A stretch of 64,000 bases of DNA from Candidatus Pantoea gossypiicola (GTDB taxonomy: Bacteria; Pseudomonadota; Gammaproteobacteria; Enterobacterales; Enterobacteriaceae): contig NZ_VWVM01000001.1 of assembly GCF_008632075.1 (NCBI RefSeq), positions 186,001 to 250,000 on the forward strand, written 5' to 3'. Shown piece after piece: positions 27,904 to 37,780 of the stretch. The notes beneath the pieces are model-generated. The model searched no databases and was not told where the DNA came from. It saw only the letters and a program-made list of their open reading frames with translations. A program made the translations under genes and the position numbers. Every line of letters begins with the position of its first letter. Position 1 is the first letter of the stretch.

Positions 27904-30756
27904 TTATCCCGGCCGCGTTTTACGTACCCGATCAGCATAGATTGCCAGCGTCACTTTCAGCACATCCAGCGTCACCGGTTTCGACAGACAGTTATCCATA
28001 CCCGCATCCATACAACGCTGCTTCTCTTCCGCCAGCGCATTTGCCGTCACGCCGACGACCGGGAAGAGATGGCCCAGCTGACGTAAACGCTGCGTCAGGC
28101 GATAACCATCCATGTTTGGCATGTTCACGTCAGTCAGCACGATGTCGATTTCATGACGACTCAGTACGTTAAGCGCATCCACGCCATCCTGCGCGGTTTT
28201 GACCTGATAGCCCAGCGTGCCAAGCTGTTCCGACAGCAGCATGCGGTTAATGGGATGGTCATCGACAATCAGCACCATGATGTCATCGTTATGCACTTTC
28301 TCTTCGACCGGTGCAGTCAGCAGCAATGCATCCGCCGCATCGTGGCCCAGCGAAATACGATAGATGCGCGCCAGCAGAGCCGGCACCTCGTGCAGCGTGG
28401 CTGTCGAGTGGATCCAGCGTCCCGGCTGACGTTCACGCGGCATATCCACATGCGAGCCGTCAAAGGTGATCAGCGCCCGCAGCGGTAAGTCAATTTCCAG
28501 TTCGTAATCGGTCATCACCACATCGTCGTAACCCGGCTTACCGTTATATTCCGCAACCTCAATGCCCTGCTGCTGAATCTGACGGGTGATAAATTGCGCC
28601 AGATAGTCGTTGCGCATCGCCAGCCAGATTTTCTTATCCTGTAAATCCTCAAGCAGCATCAGCAACGGCTTCTGCCCTTTGTAGATCGGAATACGCACAA
28701 TGAACTGGCTGCCCATGCCTGGCTCTGAGTCGACCTCAATGTCACCATCCATCATGTTGATCAGCTTTTCACAGATGGCCAGTCCCAGCCCGGTGCCCTG
28801 GAAATTACGCTGCACGCCATTTCCCACCTGGAAGAAGGGATCAAACAGGCGCGGCAGCTCTTTCGCAGGGATGCCGACACCGGTATCGCGGACGCGGAAG
28901 GCCAGATAGCCCTCAGCAACCCAGGCATGCAGGATAATACAGCCGGTGTGCGTAAACTTAATCGCGTTATTCAGCAGGTTCGAGATCACCTGCTGCAGAC
29001 GAAGCGGATCGCCGTCCAGCACCTGCGGCACGTCATGTTCGATGAAGCAGTAGAGCGTCAGCCGCTTCTTCACCACCAGCGACAGATAGTTGCCGACGAT
29101 GTGGGTCACGATTTCGCGCGGGGCAAACGGACGCGGTTCGATTTTCAGCTGCTCAGACTCAATTTTCGAGAAGTCGAGAATATCGCTGATTATCTTCAGC
29201 AGCAGGCTGGAGGAGTTGTTCATCGCCGTCACCAGCGAGTCGATGCCGCTGGGCAGCTCTTTGGTCTGTAACAGATCAAGATTACCGATAATGCCATATA
29301 GCGGCGTGCGCAGTTCGTGACTGACGGTAGCCAGGAACATCGATTTAGACTGACTGGCCTGCTCTGCCGCGTGGGCCATCTCCTGCAGAGACTGCTCCAT
29401 TCGTACGCGCGCCGAAACATCGACCAGTACGCAAATCGCCACGTTCTCATTACGATAGCGCGAATGCACAAAGCTGATCTGCAGGTTGGTATTACTGCCG
29501 GTCAGCACATCGACAAAATTGACCTGCTGCCCGCCAATTATCTCATTCAGCTTCAGACGATCTTCCTGCGTCAGCAATGTCAGATAGTTATGCGCCAGTT
29601 CGTTACTCAGAATATTGGTGCCGTCGCTGGTGCGTAAAATACAGATCCCGACCGGCGCAGAAGCAACAATCTTACGGTTGAACTGCTCATGCTCTTCCAG
29701 CCGGTGGGCATTCTCCTCCGCCGGCAGGAACATCCGTCGCTCAAACACCCATGCAAGGGTAAACAGGATCACGGCGCTGAAAATATTGAGCAGCAGCGCA
29801 TTAATAATCATCAGCTTGAGCTGATCCACCATCACGTCGGTGGGTATCGACCACACCACGTTGAGATCGGATGGCGGCAGCGGTTTCTTGAGCACCAGCT
29901 GACGATACCCATTCAGATAACCAAACCAGGTTTTATCATCCGGCAGATTATCGAGCGAGAATCCCAGCCCGCCGCGCCGCGAGTTAAGCAGTGGACGATA
30001 ATTTTCGTCGGTAATGGACGCAATAATCGGCAGGCTACCCGGCTGAATAAACTCATCCAGCCGGATATTCTGCTCAACACCCAGCAGCGCCTGTAGTTTG
30101 TTAGCGACGTAAACCGGCACCACCATATAGAAGGTGCCGACACCAGGCTGAGCACTGCTGTTGATCCAGTACATCGGATTGCGGCGATCTTCCTCACTGC
30201 TGTTGCGATAGCGCAGCACATTCTCACGCAGTGATTTCAGGCTGCGTTCCCGATCGGCATTACTGCTGCCAATGGTAAAGTCGGCCAGACACTGGCTCTC
30301 ACCACCGATAAAGAACACCCGATTTAATTCATACGATGAGGCGAAGTTACTTTTCCAGTAATTGATGTAGTAGCTGAGTGAATCGAGCGAATTGCGCCAG
30401 GTATTGCTCATTGAGGTGCAGTCGCCATCCGAGAACAGCGGCGTAAACTGCGGTTGGGTAGTTTTGCCCGGCATCATGCCGGTCAGCACATCCAGACCAC
30501 TGCTGGCGTTGGATAAGCGGTTTTCGGTGATATATTTCAGCTCACGCATCATGTCCGCCGAATGGCGCACATACCACTGTATCGTGCCGTAGTTGCTGGC
30601 GAACTCCTGCCGGACCTGCGTCTCTTTATTGTGCAGCACGCTGATGATGTAAAACGCCGTCAGAACGGCACCCAGCGTCCAGATTAGCAGCGCCAGCGCG
30701 CGAAAAAGATAGCGCGAGATGCGAAGCGTAGTGCGGAAAGAGACAGGATATTTCAA
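27904..30756 (-). CDS. rcsC: Hybrid sensor histidine kinase RcsC
   Basis: The protein has 950 residues (949 in E. coli). Transmembrane segments near 17-40 and 314-337 enclose a periplasmic sensor domain. The H-box has the autophosphorylated His at residue 480 (FLATVSHELRTPLYGIIGN). The ATPase domain carries N, G1 and G2 boxes (QQVISNLLNNAIKF, FRVRDTGVGIP, FQGTGLGLAI). The RcsC-specific ABL domain follows, then a C-terminal receiver with D876 in LTDVNMPNMDG. The kinase senses envelope damage through RcsF/IgaA and passes phosphate to RcsD and RcsB. It is convergent with rcsB, as in E. coli. No frameshift or missing catalytic residue is seen. Confidence 0.97.
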   Translation of the reverse strand: MKYPVSFRTTLRISRYLFRALALLIWTLGAVLTAFYIISVLHNKETQVRQEFASNYGTIQWYVRHSADMMRELKYITENRLSNASSGLDVLTGMMPGKTTQPQFTPLFSDGDCTSMSNTWRNSLDSLSYYINYWKSNFASSYELNRVFFIGGESQCLADFTIGSSNADRERSLKSLRENVLRYRNSSEEDRRNPMYWINSSAQPGVGTFYMVVPVYVANKLQALLGVEQNIRLDEFIQPGSLPIIASITDENYRPLLNSRRGGLGFSLDNLPDDKTWFGYLNGYRQLVLKKPLPPSDLNVVWSIPTDVMVDQLKLMIINALLLNIFSAVILFTLAWVFERRMFLPAEENAHRLEEHEQFNRKIVASAPVGICILRTSDGTNILSNELAHNYLTLLTQEDRLKLNEIIGGQQVNFVDVLTGSNTNLQISFVHSRYRNENVAICVLVDVSARVRMEQSLQEMAHAAEQASQSKSMFLATVSHELRTPLYGIIGNLDLLQTKELPSGIDSLVTAMNNSSSLLLKIISDILDFSKIESEQLKIEPRPFAPREIVTHIVGNYLSLVVKKRLTLYCFIEHDVPQVLDGDPLRLQQVISNLLNNAIKFTHTGCIILHAWVAEGYLAFRVRDTGVGIPAKELPRLFDPFFQVGNGVQRNFQGTGLGLAICEKLINMMDGDIEVDSEPGMGSQFIVRIPIYKGQKPLLMLLEDLQDKKIWLAMRNDYLAQFITRQIQQQGIEVAEYNGKPGYDDVVMTDYELEIDLPLRALITFDGSHVDMPRERQPGRWIHSTATLHEVPALLARIYRISLGHDAADALLLTAPVEEKVHNDDIMVLIVDDHPINRMLLSEQLGTLGYQVKTAQDGVDALNVLSRHEIDIVLTDVNMPNMDGYRLTQRLRQLGHLFPVVGVTANALAEEKQRCMDAGMDNCLSKPVTLDVLKVTLAIYADRVRKTRPG

Positions 30757-30965
30757 AGGTAACTCGCAGTTGGCAAGGTTAGTCGCATCATCGATTTTTA
30801 ATGCCCATACACTAGCTTTATCAGGCGAAAAAAGCCAGCCAGCCGCAGGCTTAGCGGAAAGTTTGGGAAACTTTCAGGATAGCGAAAGCAGCTAGTATCA
30901 GTGAACAAGAAGGCTTGCGTACAGGCCTGCCCGTAAGAACTAAAAGCGACAATGCTGTTTAAACA

Positions 30966-31069
30966 AGAAAGACCTGCTATGCCCGAAGAGCAAAGCGTCC
31001 ACGCCAGGGATGGCGTGGTCGATCCGCAGGGAGGCGGGAATCCTTTGCGATCGGGCATAGCAGGTCTTT
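30966..31069. repeat. Palindromic intergenic element, copy 1
   Basis: The outer arms are a perfect 20-bp inverted repeat (30966-30985 with 31050-31069; arm begins GAAAGACCTGCTATG). Inside are a second stem GCAAAG/CTTTGC (30989-30994 with 31042-31047), a hairpin CCACGCCA/TGGCGTGG (30998-31005 with 31010-31017), and a small CCGC/GCGG hairpin (31023-31026 with 31033-31036). The predicted fold is a cloverleaf-like branched hairpin. Copy 2 lies about 170 bp away, and a related copy lies at 39314-39425. Confidence 0.85.
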
Positions 31070-31136
31070 CGGCGGCTTCTGACTCACAGCCTCCCCAACC
31101 CTGCCCCCACTTTAAGCGACGCAGTAATCCCAAAAA

Positions 31137-31240
31137 GAAAGATCCGCTAAGCCCGGAGAGCAAAGCGTCCACGCCACGGATGGCGTGGCCGATCCGCAGG
31201 GATGCGGGAATCCTTTGCGGTCGGGCATAGCGGGTCTTTC
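31137..31240. repeat. Palindromic intergenic element, copy 2
   Basis: Same layout and length as copy 1. Outer arms are 31137-31156 and 31221-31240 with 17 of 20 positions complementary, one of the others a G-T pair. The inner hairpin CCACGCCA (31169-31176) with TGGCGTGG (31181-31188) and the GCAAAG/CTTTGC stem are kept. The loop differs (CGGA against GGGA in copy 1). Confidence 0.8.
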
Positions 31241-31312
31241 GGCGGCTCCCGGCTCACAGCAACCGGCTCCCGGCCCCCAACTCACAGCCACTGCAATCCA
31301 GCGCCGATGCGC

Positions 31313-31355
31313 CCCAAAAAAAACGGCAGGCCGGGTTTCCCCTGACCTGCCGTTT
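31313..31355 (-). terminator. Terminator of gyrA
   Basis: Perfect 10-bp stem AAACGGCAGG (31321-31330) with CCTGCCGTTT (31346-31355), followed on the minus strand by a T-run (plus-strand A at 31316-31323). It lies about 30 bases after the gyrA stop. Confidence 0.9.
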
Positions 31356-31386
31356 CTGCAACGAACCTCAGCTTACCTCAGACAAA

Positions 31387-34059
31387 TTACTCTTCGTCTT
31401 CAGCCGCGTCGTCTTCGTCTTCCAGATCCGCTTCCGGTGCAACCTCTTCATCGTCAATCTCAGCTTCCGGCGCAATATCATCTTCGCCTTCCGCCACGCT
31501 GCCGTCGATTGAATCCAGCTCTTCTTCTTCAACCGGCTCGGCAACACGTTGCAGAGCGACTACGTTCTCATCCTCTGCGGTACGAATCAGGATCACACCC
31601 TGGGTATTACGACCCACGACGCTCACTTCTGAAACGCGAGTACGCACCAGCGTACCGGCATCGGTGATCATCATAATCTGGTCGCCATCGACAACCTGAA
31701 CCGCGCCAATCACCGGACCATTACGTTCAGTCACTTTGATTGAAATAACACCCTGCGTCGCACGCGACTTGGTCGGGTATTCGCTGTTGGCAGTCCGCTT
31801 ACCGTAACCATTCTGCGTCACGGTCATAATGGCACCCTCTTCACGCGGCACAATCAACGACACCACACGATCGCCTTCAGCAAGCCTGATGCCGCGCACG
31901 CCGGAAGCGGTACGACCCATGGCACGAACGGCGGTTTCTGCGAAGCGCACCACTTTACCGGCAGCGGAGAACAGCATCGCTTCGTCATTACCGTTGGTCA
32001 GCGCCACACCGATCAGCTCATCGTCATCACGCAGATTCACGGCAATAATGCCGGCGCTACGCGGACGGCTGAACTCTTTCAGCGCCGTCTTCTTCACAGT
32101 ACCCAGCGCGGTCGCCATAAAGATATTGAAGCCTTCGGTATACTCACGTACCGGCAGAATCGCCGTAATACGCTCGTTGGCTTCCAGCGGCAGCAGGTTG
32201 ACGATTGGACGTCCACGCGCGCCACGACTTGCTTCCGGCAGTTGATAAACCTTCATCCAGTAGAGACGACCACGGCTTGAGAAGCAAAGAATCGTGTCAT
32301 GGGTATTCGCTACCAGCAGACGATCAATGAAGTCCTCTTCTTTGATACGTGCGGCTGACTTGCCTTTACCACCACGACGCTGCGCTTCATAGTCGGTCAG
32401 CGGCTGATACTTCACATAGCCCTGATGCGACAATGTCACCACAACATCTTCCTGATTGATCAGGTCTTCGATATTGATATCGGCGGTGTTGGCGGTGATC
32501 TCTGTACGACGATCGTCGCCAAACTGATCGCGCATCAGCTCCAGCTCTTCGCGAATCACTTCCATCAGACGCTCGGCGCTCGACAGAATGTGCAGCAACT
32601 CAGCGATCTGCTCCAGCAGTGCCTTATACTCATCCAGCAGCTTCTCGTGCTCGAGGCCAGTCAGTTTCTGCAGACGCAGATCCAGAATCGCCTGAGCTTG
32701 CTGCTCGGTCAGATAGTACTGACCATCACGGATGCCGTACTGCGGATCCAGCCACTCAGGGCGCGCGGCGTCATCACCTGCACGCTCCAGCATCGCTGAC
32801 ACGTTACCCAGATCCCACGCCTGTGCAATCAGACCCGCTTTCGCTTCTGCCGGATTTGGCGCACGACGAATCAGCTCAATAATCGGATCGATATTCGCCA
32901 GCGCAATCGCCAGACCTTCCAGGATATGCGCGCGGTCACGGGCCTTACGCAGTTCAAAGATGGTACGACGCGTGACGACTTCACGACGATGGCGAACGAA
33001 GGCATCCAGAATTTCCTTCAGCGCCATAATCTTCGGCTGGCCCTGATGCAGCGCCACCATATTGATGCCAAACGAGGTCTGCAGCTGGGTCAGTGAATAG
33101 AGATTATTCAGGACCACTTCGCCGACGGCATCACGCTTGATCTCAATCACGATGCGCATGCCGTCTTTATCAGACTCATCGCGCAGTGCGCTGATGCCTT
33201 CAACACGCTTCTCTTTCACCAGCTCCGCAATCTTCTCAATCAGGCGTGCTTTGTTCACCTGATACGGCAGCTCATGAATGATGATGGTCTCGCGGCCTGT
33301 TTTCGCATCGGCTTCCACTTCGCCACGTGCGCGAATGTAAATCTTGCCGCGTCCGGTGCGGTACGCTTCTTCGATGCCACGGCGACCATTGATAATGGCG
33401 GCGGTCGGGAAATCAGGCCCCGGAATGTGCTCCATCAGCGCTTCAATGCTGATGTTCTCATCTTCAATGTACGCCAGGCAGCCGTTAATCACTTCACGCA
33501 GGTTATGTGGCGGAATATTGGTTGCCATACCCACGGCGATACCGGATGAACCGTTCACCAGCAGGTTAGGGATTTTAGTCGGCAGAACTTCAGGGATCTG
33601 CTCAGTGCCGTCATAGTTCGGTACGAAATCGACGGTCTCTTTTTCCAGGTCAGCTAACAGGTCGTGGGCGATTTTCGACATGCGAATTTCGGTATAACGC
33701 ATCGCTGCAGCGGAGTCGCCATCGATGGAACCGAAGTTGCCTTGTCCGTCCACCAGCATGTAACGCAGGGAGAAAGGCTGGGCCATACGTACAATGGTGT
33801 CGTAAACGGCGGAATCACCATGCGGGTGATATTTACCGATAACGTCACCGACGACGCGGGCAGATTTTTTATAGGGTTTGTTCCAGTCGTTACCCAGTAC
33901 GCTCATCGCATAAAGTACGCGACGGTGAACCGGCTTCAGGCCATCACGCACATCGGGTAAAGCTCGGCCAACGATGACCGACATGGCGTAACCGAGGTAA
34001 GAATTCTTTAATTCTTCTTCGATATTGACCGGTGTAATTTCTCTCGCAAGGTCGCTCAT
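31387..34059 (-). CDS. gyrA: DNA gyrase subunit A
   Basis: The protein has 890 residues against 875 in E. coli. GyrA forms the A2B2 enzyme that introduces negative supercoils. Catalytic Tyr122 is in [10 protein letters not shown]. The quinolone-resistance region reads [13 protein letters not shown] with Ser83 and Asp87, the sensitive wild-type residues. The C-terminal beta-pinwheel carries the GyrA box (QRRGGKGK, near residue 560). The protein ends in an acidic tail of about 45 residues (from [18 protein letters not shown]), longer than in E. coli, which accounts for the extra length. It is divergent from ubiG. The start [17 protein letters not shown] fits the family. Confidence 0.99.
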   Translation of the reverse strand: MSDLAREITPVNIEEELKNSYLGYAMSVIVGRALPDVRDGLKPVHRRVLYAMSVLGNDWNKPYKKSARVVGDVIGKYHPHGDSAVYDTIVRMAQPFSLRYMLVDGQGNFGSIDGDSAAAMRYTEIRMSKIAHDLLADLEKETVDFVPNYDGTEQIPEVLPTKIPNLLVNGSSGIAVGMATNIPPHNLREVINGCLAYIEDENISIEALMEHIPGPDFPTAAIINGRRGIEEAYRTGRGKIYIRARGEVEADAKTGRETIIIHELPYQVNKARLIEKIAELVKEKRVEGISALRDESDKDGMRIVIEIKRDAVGEVVLNNLYSLTQLQTSFGINMVALHQGQPKIMALKEILDAFVRHRREVVTRRTIFELRKARDRAHILEGLAIALANIDPIIELIRRAPNPAEAKAGLIAQAWDLGNVSAMLERAGDDAARPEWLDPQYGIRDGQYYLTEQQAQAILDLRLQKLTGLEHEKLLDEYKALLEQIAELLHILSSAERLMEVIREELELMRDQFGDDRRTEITANTADINIEDLINQEDVVVTLSHQGYVKYQPLTDYEAQRRGGKGKSAARIKEEDFIDRLLVANTHDTILCFSSRGRLYWMKVYQLPEASRGARGRPIVNLLPLEANERITAILPVREYTEGFNIFMATALGTVKKTALKEFSRPRSAGIIAVNLRDDDELIGVALTNGNDEAMLFSAAGKVVRFAETAVRAMGRTASGVRGIRLAEGDRVVSLIVPREEGAIMTVTQNGYGKRTANSEYPTKSRATQGVISIKVTERNGPVIGAVQVVDGDQIMMITDAGTLVRTRVSEVSVVGRNTQGVILIRTAEDENVVALQRVAEPVEEEELDSIDGSVAEGEDDIAPEAEIDDEEVAPEADLEDEDDAAEDEE

Positions 34060-34199
34060 GGAGCCGCTATCCCTCTACTTAATCCCGGATTTTAAAGGTG
34101 CGAAAGTATATCACACTGCAATGCTCTGGTGAACGTTAACCACCGATTTCCCCCGCTTTTCATTGCCCCTGAAAGGTGTGCCAACTGCGGTTAAGCGTT

Positions 34200-34205
34200 T
34201 ATACT
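34200..34205 (+). promoter_or_regulatory. Candidate -10 box of ubiG
   Basis: TATACT lies 31 bases before the ubiG ATG, with an AGGAG ribosome-binding site between. No good -35 hexamer is seen at 16-18 bases, so this is a weak call. The 177-base region 34060-34236 also must hold the gyrA promoter. Confidence 0.4.
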
Positions 34206-34236
34206 GTGGGCACATTTTGTCAGGAGTTACGATTCA

Positions 34237-34962
34237 ATGAATGCACAACCGCAGAATCATCAGCAGAACGTCGATGCGCAGGAAATTGCCAAGTTTGAGG
34301 CGGTTGCCTCGCGCTGGTGGGATCTGGAGGGTGAGTTTAAACCCCTGCACCGCATCAACCCGCTGCGCCTGGGCTACATCGCGCAGCACAGCAACGGTTT
34401 GTTTGGTAAAACCGTGCTCGACGTGGGATGCGGCGGCGGCATTTTAGCTGAAAGTATGGCGCGTGAAGGCGCAGTGGTGACGGGCCTGGATATGGGCGCT
34501 GAACCGCTGGCCGTGGCGCGACTGCATGCTCTGGAGAGCGGCGTGACGCTGGACTACGTGCAGCAGACCGTAGAAGAGCATGCGGAGCAGCACGCCGGAA
34601 AATATGATGTGGTGACCTGCATGGAGATGCTGGAGCATGTGCCGGATCCGCGCTCGGTGGTTCACGCCTGTGCGAAGCTGGTCAAACCCGGCGGCGAAGT
34701 CTTTTTCTCGACGCTGAACCGCAATCCTAAAGCCTGGCTGCTGGCAGTATTCGGCGCGGAATATGTACTGCGCATGGTTCCGCGCGGCACCCATGACGTG
34801 AAGAAATTCATCCGCCCTTCCGAATTGCTGGGCTGGGTCGATGAAACGACGCTACGTGAACGTCACATCATTGGACTGCACTACAATCCGGTGACCAACC
34901 GCTTCAAACTGGCCCCGGGTACTGATGTCAATTATATGGTGCACACCCACCGCACCGTATAA
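34237..34962 (+). CDS. ubiG: Ubiquinone biosynthesis O-methyltransferase UbiG
   Basis: The protein has 241 residues (240 in E. coli). The SAM-binding motif I is at about 60-70 ([20 protein letters not shown]), followed by the acidic GLDMG motif and the post-I region [14 protein letters not shown]. It catalyses both O-methylation steps of ubiquinone synthesis, using SAM, at the membrane surface. It supplies quinone for the complex I encoded later in the window. AGGAG precedes the ATG, and a terminator follows directly. It stands alone, divergent from gyrA. Confidence 0.98.
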   Translation: MNAQPQNHQQNVDAQEIAKFEAVASRWWDLEGEFKPLHRINPLRLGYIAQHSNGLFGKTVLDVGCGGGILAESMAREGAVVTGLDMGAEPLAVARLHALESGVTLDYVQQTVEEHAEQHAGKYDVVTCMEMLEHVPDPRSVVHACAKLVKPGGEVFFSTLNRNPKAWLLAVFGAEYVLRMVPRGTHDVKKFIRPSELLGWVDETTLRERHIIGLHYNPVTNRFKLAPGTDVNYMVHTHRTV

Positions 34963-34969
34963 GTAATCG

Positions 34970-34999
34970 GCCCGCCTGAATCAGGGCGGGCTTGTTCTT
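34970..34999 (+). terminator. Terminator of ubiG
   Basis: Stem GCCCGCC (34970-34976) with GGCGGGC (34985-34991), extended by TGA/TCA with a bulge, followed by TTGTTCTT. Confidence 0.85.
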
Positions 35000-35322
35000 A
35001 CCTTTCCACTTTTCATCGCCTGCTCCCCCCGAAATCGACCGCAACAGAGGCATAGTGTTATCTGCCAGTGGGTTACGTCACACCCACTCACTTCTGCTTT
35101 CGTTTTCAGCCCCCGCCATCTGGCAATGCGCCGGGGAGGTAGTCTCTTTTCGCTATTTTTCCTCCCCTAGAGGGCCGAAAAGAGAGGATTGAATAAGAAA
35201 TACGCGTCCGATCAAAGTTAGAAAAAAAAGTGTGATCTGGTTGACATGTTGCCAGGCCTTACAAGGCATGGCCTAAGAATTTTCGCCAAAAATACAACCC
35301 CTCTATCCATCATTTTTTGCTC
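35000..35322. other. Intergenic region upstream of the nrdA promoter with competing inverted repeats
   Basis: No credible gene. It contains TCTCTTTTCG (35143-35152) and its exact complement CGAAAAGAGA (35176-35185), plus an overlapping pair GGGGAGG (35133-35139) with CCTCCCC (35161-35167). The two cannot form as simple nested hairpins at once. A further imperfect hairpin lies at 35251-35272 (GCCAGGCCTT and AAGGCATGGC). In E. coli yfaL occupies this interval between ubiG and nrdA; no trace is seen here. Confidence 0.5.
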
Positions 35323-35350
35323 TTGTTAAGCGGCCGTAAAATACTAAAAT
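35323..35350 (+). promoter_or_regulatory. nrdA: Candidate nrdA promoter
   Basis: TTGTTA (35323-35328) and TAAAAT (35345-35350) with a 16-bp spacer, predicting a leader of about 130 bases before nrdA. A second possible -10, TATACT at 35462-35467, lies only 22 bases from the ATG and lacks a clear -35. Confidence 0.45.
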
Positions 35351-35351
35351 A

Positions 35352-35399
35352 AGCCCCCATGTAGTTATGGTACTTCCCATCACCCCCAAGATGTAGTGT
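35352..35399. promoter_or_regulatory. Pair of candidate NrdR boxes upstream of nrdA
   Basis: The 16-base site at 35384-35399 (CCCCAAGATGTAGTGT) matches the known NrdR consensus ACACwATATATwGTGT well in its right half. A weaker site at 35352-35367 shares CC, then ATGTAGT. The 32-bp offset fits the paired, three-turn arrangement known for NrdR, the dATP-sensing repressor of ribonucleotide reductase genes. Confidence 0.55.
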
Positions 35400-35438
35400 T
35401 TATCCACACATTATTCACAATGAATATGCTGTGCATAA
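35400..35438. promoter_or_regulatory. Cluster of three DnaA boxes upstream of nrdA
   Basis: TTATCCACA (35400-35408, exact consensus), TTATTCACA (35411-35419), and TTATGCACA on the minus strand (35430-35438). DnaA regulation of nrdAB is established in E. coli and couples dNTP supply to replication initiation. Confidence 0.75.
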
Positions 35439-35489
35439 ATCGGGATTTCTTTTAATTTTTGTATACTCACGCAAAGGTAAAAACGCGAC

Positions 35490-37775
35490 ATGAACCAGAG
35501 TCTGCTCGTTACTAAACGCGATGGCCGCCAGGAGCGCATTGATCTCGACAAAATTCACCGTGTGCTGGACTGGGCAGCTGAAGGGCTGAACAACGTCTCA
35601 GTTTCACAGGTGGAGCTGCGTTCCCACATTCAGTTCTATGATGGCATCAGAACCTCTGACATTCATGAGACCATCATCAAGGCCGCAGCAGACCTCATCT
35701 CTCGCGATGCCCCTGACTATCAGTACCTGGCTGCCCGCCTGGCGATCTTCCACCTGCGTAAAAAAGCGTATGGTCAGTTTGAGCCGCCGAAGCTTTATGA
35801 CCAGGTCGTTAAGATGGTCGACCTGGGCAAATATGATCGCCACCTGCTTGAAGATTACAGCCAGGAAGAGTTTGCTCAGATGGACGAGTTTCTCGACCAC
35901 TGGCGTGACATGAACTTCTCCTATGCCGCAGTGAAGCAGCTGGAGGGAAAATATCTGGTCCAGAACCGCGTCTCAGGTGAAATCTATGAGAGCGCGCAGT
36001 TCCTCTACATTCTGGTCGCTGCCTGCCTCTTCTCTGGCTACCCGCGCGACACGCGTATGGATTACATCAAGCGTTTCTATGATGCGATCTCTACTTTTAA
36101 AATCTCGCTGCCGACGCCAATCATGTCGGGCGTACGTACCCCGACGCGTCAGTTCAGCTCCTGTGTACTGATCGAGTGCGGCGACAGCCTGGACTCCATC
36201 AACGCCACCTCCAGTGCGATTGTGAAATATGTCTCTCAGCGTGCCGGTATCGGCATCAACGCCGGTCGCATCCGTGCACTGGGCAGCCCGATCCGCGGCG
36301 GTGAAGCGTTCCACACCGGCTGTATCCCGTTCTATAAGCATTTCCAGACCGCAGTGAAGTCCTGTTCTCAGGGTGGCGTACGTGGCGGCGCGGCGACGCT
36401 GTTCTACCCGATGTGGCATCTGGAAATCGAAAGCCTGCTGGTGCTGAAAAACAACCGTGGTGTTGAAGGCAACCGCGTGCGTCACATGGACTATGGCGTT
36501 CAGCTTAACAAGCTGATGTACCAGCGCCTGCTGAAAGGCGAAGAGATCACCCTGTTCAGCCCGTCTGACGTGCCAGGCCTGTATGACGCGTTCTTCGCCG
36601 ATCAGGATGAGTTTGAGCGCCTTTACACCAAATATGAGCAGGATAAGAGCATCCGCCAGCAGCGTGTTAAAGCGGTCGATCTCTTCTCATTGATGATGCA
36701 GGAACGTGCTTCAACTGGCCGTATCTACATCCAGAACGTCGATCACTGCAACACCCACAGCCCGTTTGATCCGCGCATCGCGCCGGTTCGCCAGTCTAAC
36801 CTCTGCCTGGAAATTGCCCTGCCGACCAAACCGCTGGAAGATGTTAACGACGAAAACGGTGAGATCGCTCTCTGTACGCTCTCTGCGTTCAACCTTGGTG
36901 CCATCGAAAGCCTCGACGATCTGGAAGAGCTGGCTACTCTGGCGGTGCGTGCGCTGGATGCCCTGCTCGACTATCAGGACTACCCGATTCCGGCTGCACA
37001 GCGTGGTGCCATGGGTCGTCGTACCCTGGGCATTGGCGTCATCAACTACGCTTACTATCTGGCGAAGCACGGTGTGCGCTACTCCGATGGCAGCGCTAAT
37101 GGCCTGACCCACAAAACCTTTGAAGCCATTCAGTACTACCTGCTGAAAGCGTCAAACGAGCTGGCGAAAGAGCAAGGTGCCTGCCCGTGGTTCAATGAAA
37201 CCACCTATGCGCAGGGCATTCTGCCGATCGATACCTACAAGAAAGACCTGGACGCGATCAGCAACGAACCGCTGCATCTCGACTGGGAGAGCCTGCGTGA
37301 AGAGATCAAGACGCATGGCCTGCGCAACTCGACCCTGTCCGCGCTGATGCCGTCTGAAACCTCGTCACAGATCTCCAATGCCACCAATGGCATTGAGCCA
37401 CCACGTGGCCACATCAGTATTAAAGCATCAAAAGATGGCATCCTGCGTCAGGTGGTGCCGGAGTATGAGCGTCTGAAAGATCAGTACGAACTGCTGTGGG
37501 AAATGCCGAACAACGATGGCTATCTGCAACTGGTGGGTCTGATGCAGAAATTCATCGACCAGGCGATTTCGTCCAACACCAACTACGATCCATCACGCTT
37601 TGCCAACGGCAAAGTGCCGATGAAACAGCTGCTGAAAGATCTGCTGACGGCGTACAAGTTCGGCGTGAAGACGCTCTACTATCAGAACACCCGTGACGGT
37701 GCGGAAGATGCGCAGGATGATCTGGCACCTTCTATCCAGGATGATGGCTGCGAGAGCGGCGCCTGTAAGATCTAA
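35490..37775 (+). CDS. nrdA: Ribonucleoside-diphosphate reductase class Ia, alpha subunit
   Basis: The protein has 761 residues, equal to E. coli NrdA. An ATP-cone (allosteric activity domain) covers about 5-95 (LVTKRDGRQERIDLDKIHRV). Active-site cysteines are visible in RQFSSCVLIE (Cys225), SNLCLEIALP (Cys439) and IALCTLSAF (Cys462). The radical-transfer tyrosine pair is in TLYYQNTRDG (Tyr730-731), and the redox-shuttle cysteines 754 and 759 are in CESGACKI at the end. It reduces ribonucleoside diphosphates aerobically with NrdB. It is the first gene of nrdA-nrdB-yfaE, controlled by the NrdR and DnaA sites upstream. Confidence 0.99.
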   Translation: MNQSLLVTKRDGRQERIDLDKIHRVLDWAAEGLNNVSVSQVELRSHIQFYDGIRTSDIHETIIKAAADLISRDAPDYQYLAARLAIFHLRKKAYGQFEPPKLYDQVVKMVDLGKYDRHLLEDYSQEEFAQMDEFLDHWRDMNFSYAAVKQLEGKYLVQNRVSGEIYESAQFLYILVAACLFSGYPRDTRMDYIKRFYDAISTFKISLPTPIMSGVRTPTRQFSSCVLIECGDSLDSINATSSAIVKYVSQRAGIGINAGRIRALGSPIRGGEAFHTGCIPFYKHFQTAVKSCSQGGVRGGAATLFYPMWHLEIESLLVLKNNRGVEGNRVRHMDYGVQLNKLMYQRLLKGEEITLFSPSDVPGLYDAFFADQDEFERLYTKYEQDKSIRQQRVKAVDLFSLMMQERASTGRIYIQNVDHCNTHSPFDPRIAPVRQSNLCLEIALPTKPLEDVNDENGEIALCTLSAFNLGAIESLDDLEELATLAVRALDALLDYQDYPIPAAQRGAMGRRTLGIGVINYAYYLAKHGVRYSDGSANGLTHKTFEAIQYYLLKASNELAKEQGACPWFNETTYAQGILPIDTYKKDLDAISNEPLHLDWESLREEIKTHGLRNSTLSALMPSETSSQISNATNGIEPPRGHISIKASKDGILRQVVPEYERLKDQYELLWEMPNNDGYLQLVGLMQKFIDQAISSNTNYDPSRFANGKVPMKQLLKDLLTAYKFGVKTLYYQNTRDGAEDAQDDLAPSIQDDGCESGACKI

Positions 37776-37780
37776 TGGTC

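Larger units (their letters stand above)
30757..31312. other. Intergenic region between rcsC and gyrA with two palindromic repeat elements
   Basis: A non-coding stretch holding the rcsC promoter side (30757-30960) and a tandem pair of palindromic elements. Short open frames across the repeats have no independent support. The pair forms a direct repeat of about 125 bp: after the right arm, both copies share a tail reading GGCGGCT and then CTCACAGC. Confidence 0.6.

Noticed and set aside
33790-33825. Quinolone-resistance mutation in gyrA
   Set aside because: Codons 83 and 87 encode Ser and Asp, the wild-type residues.
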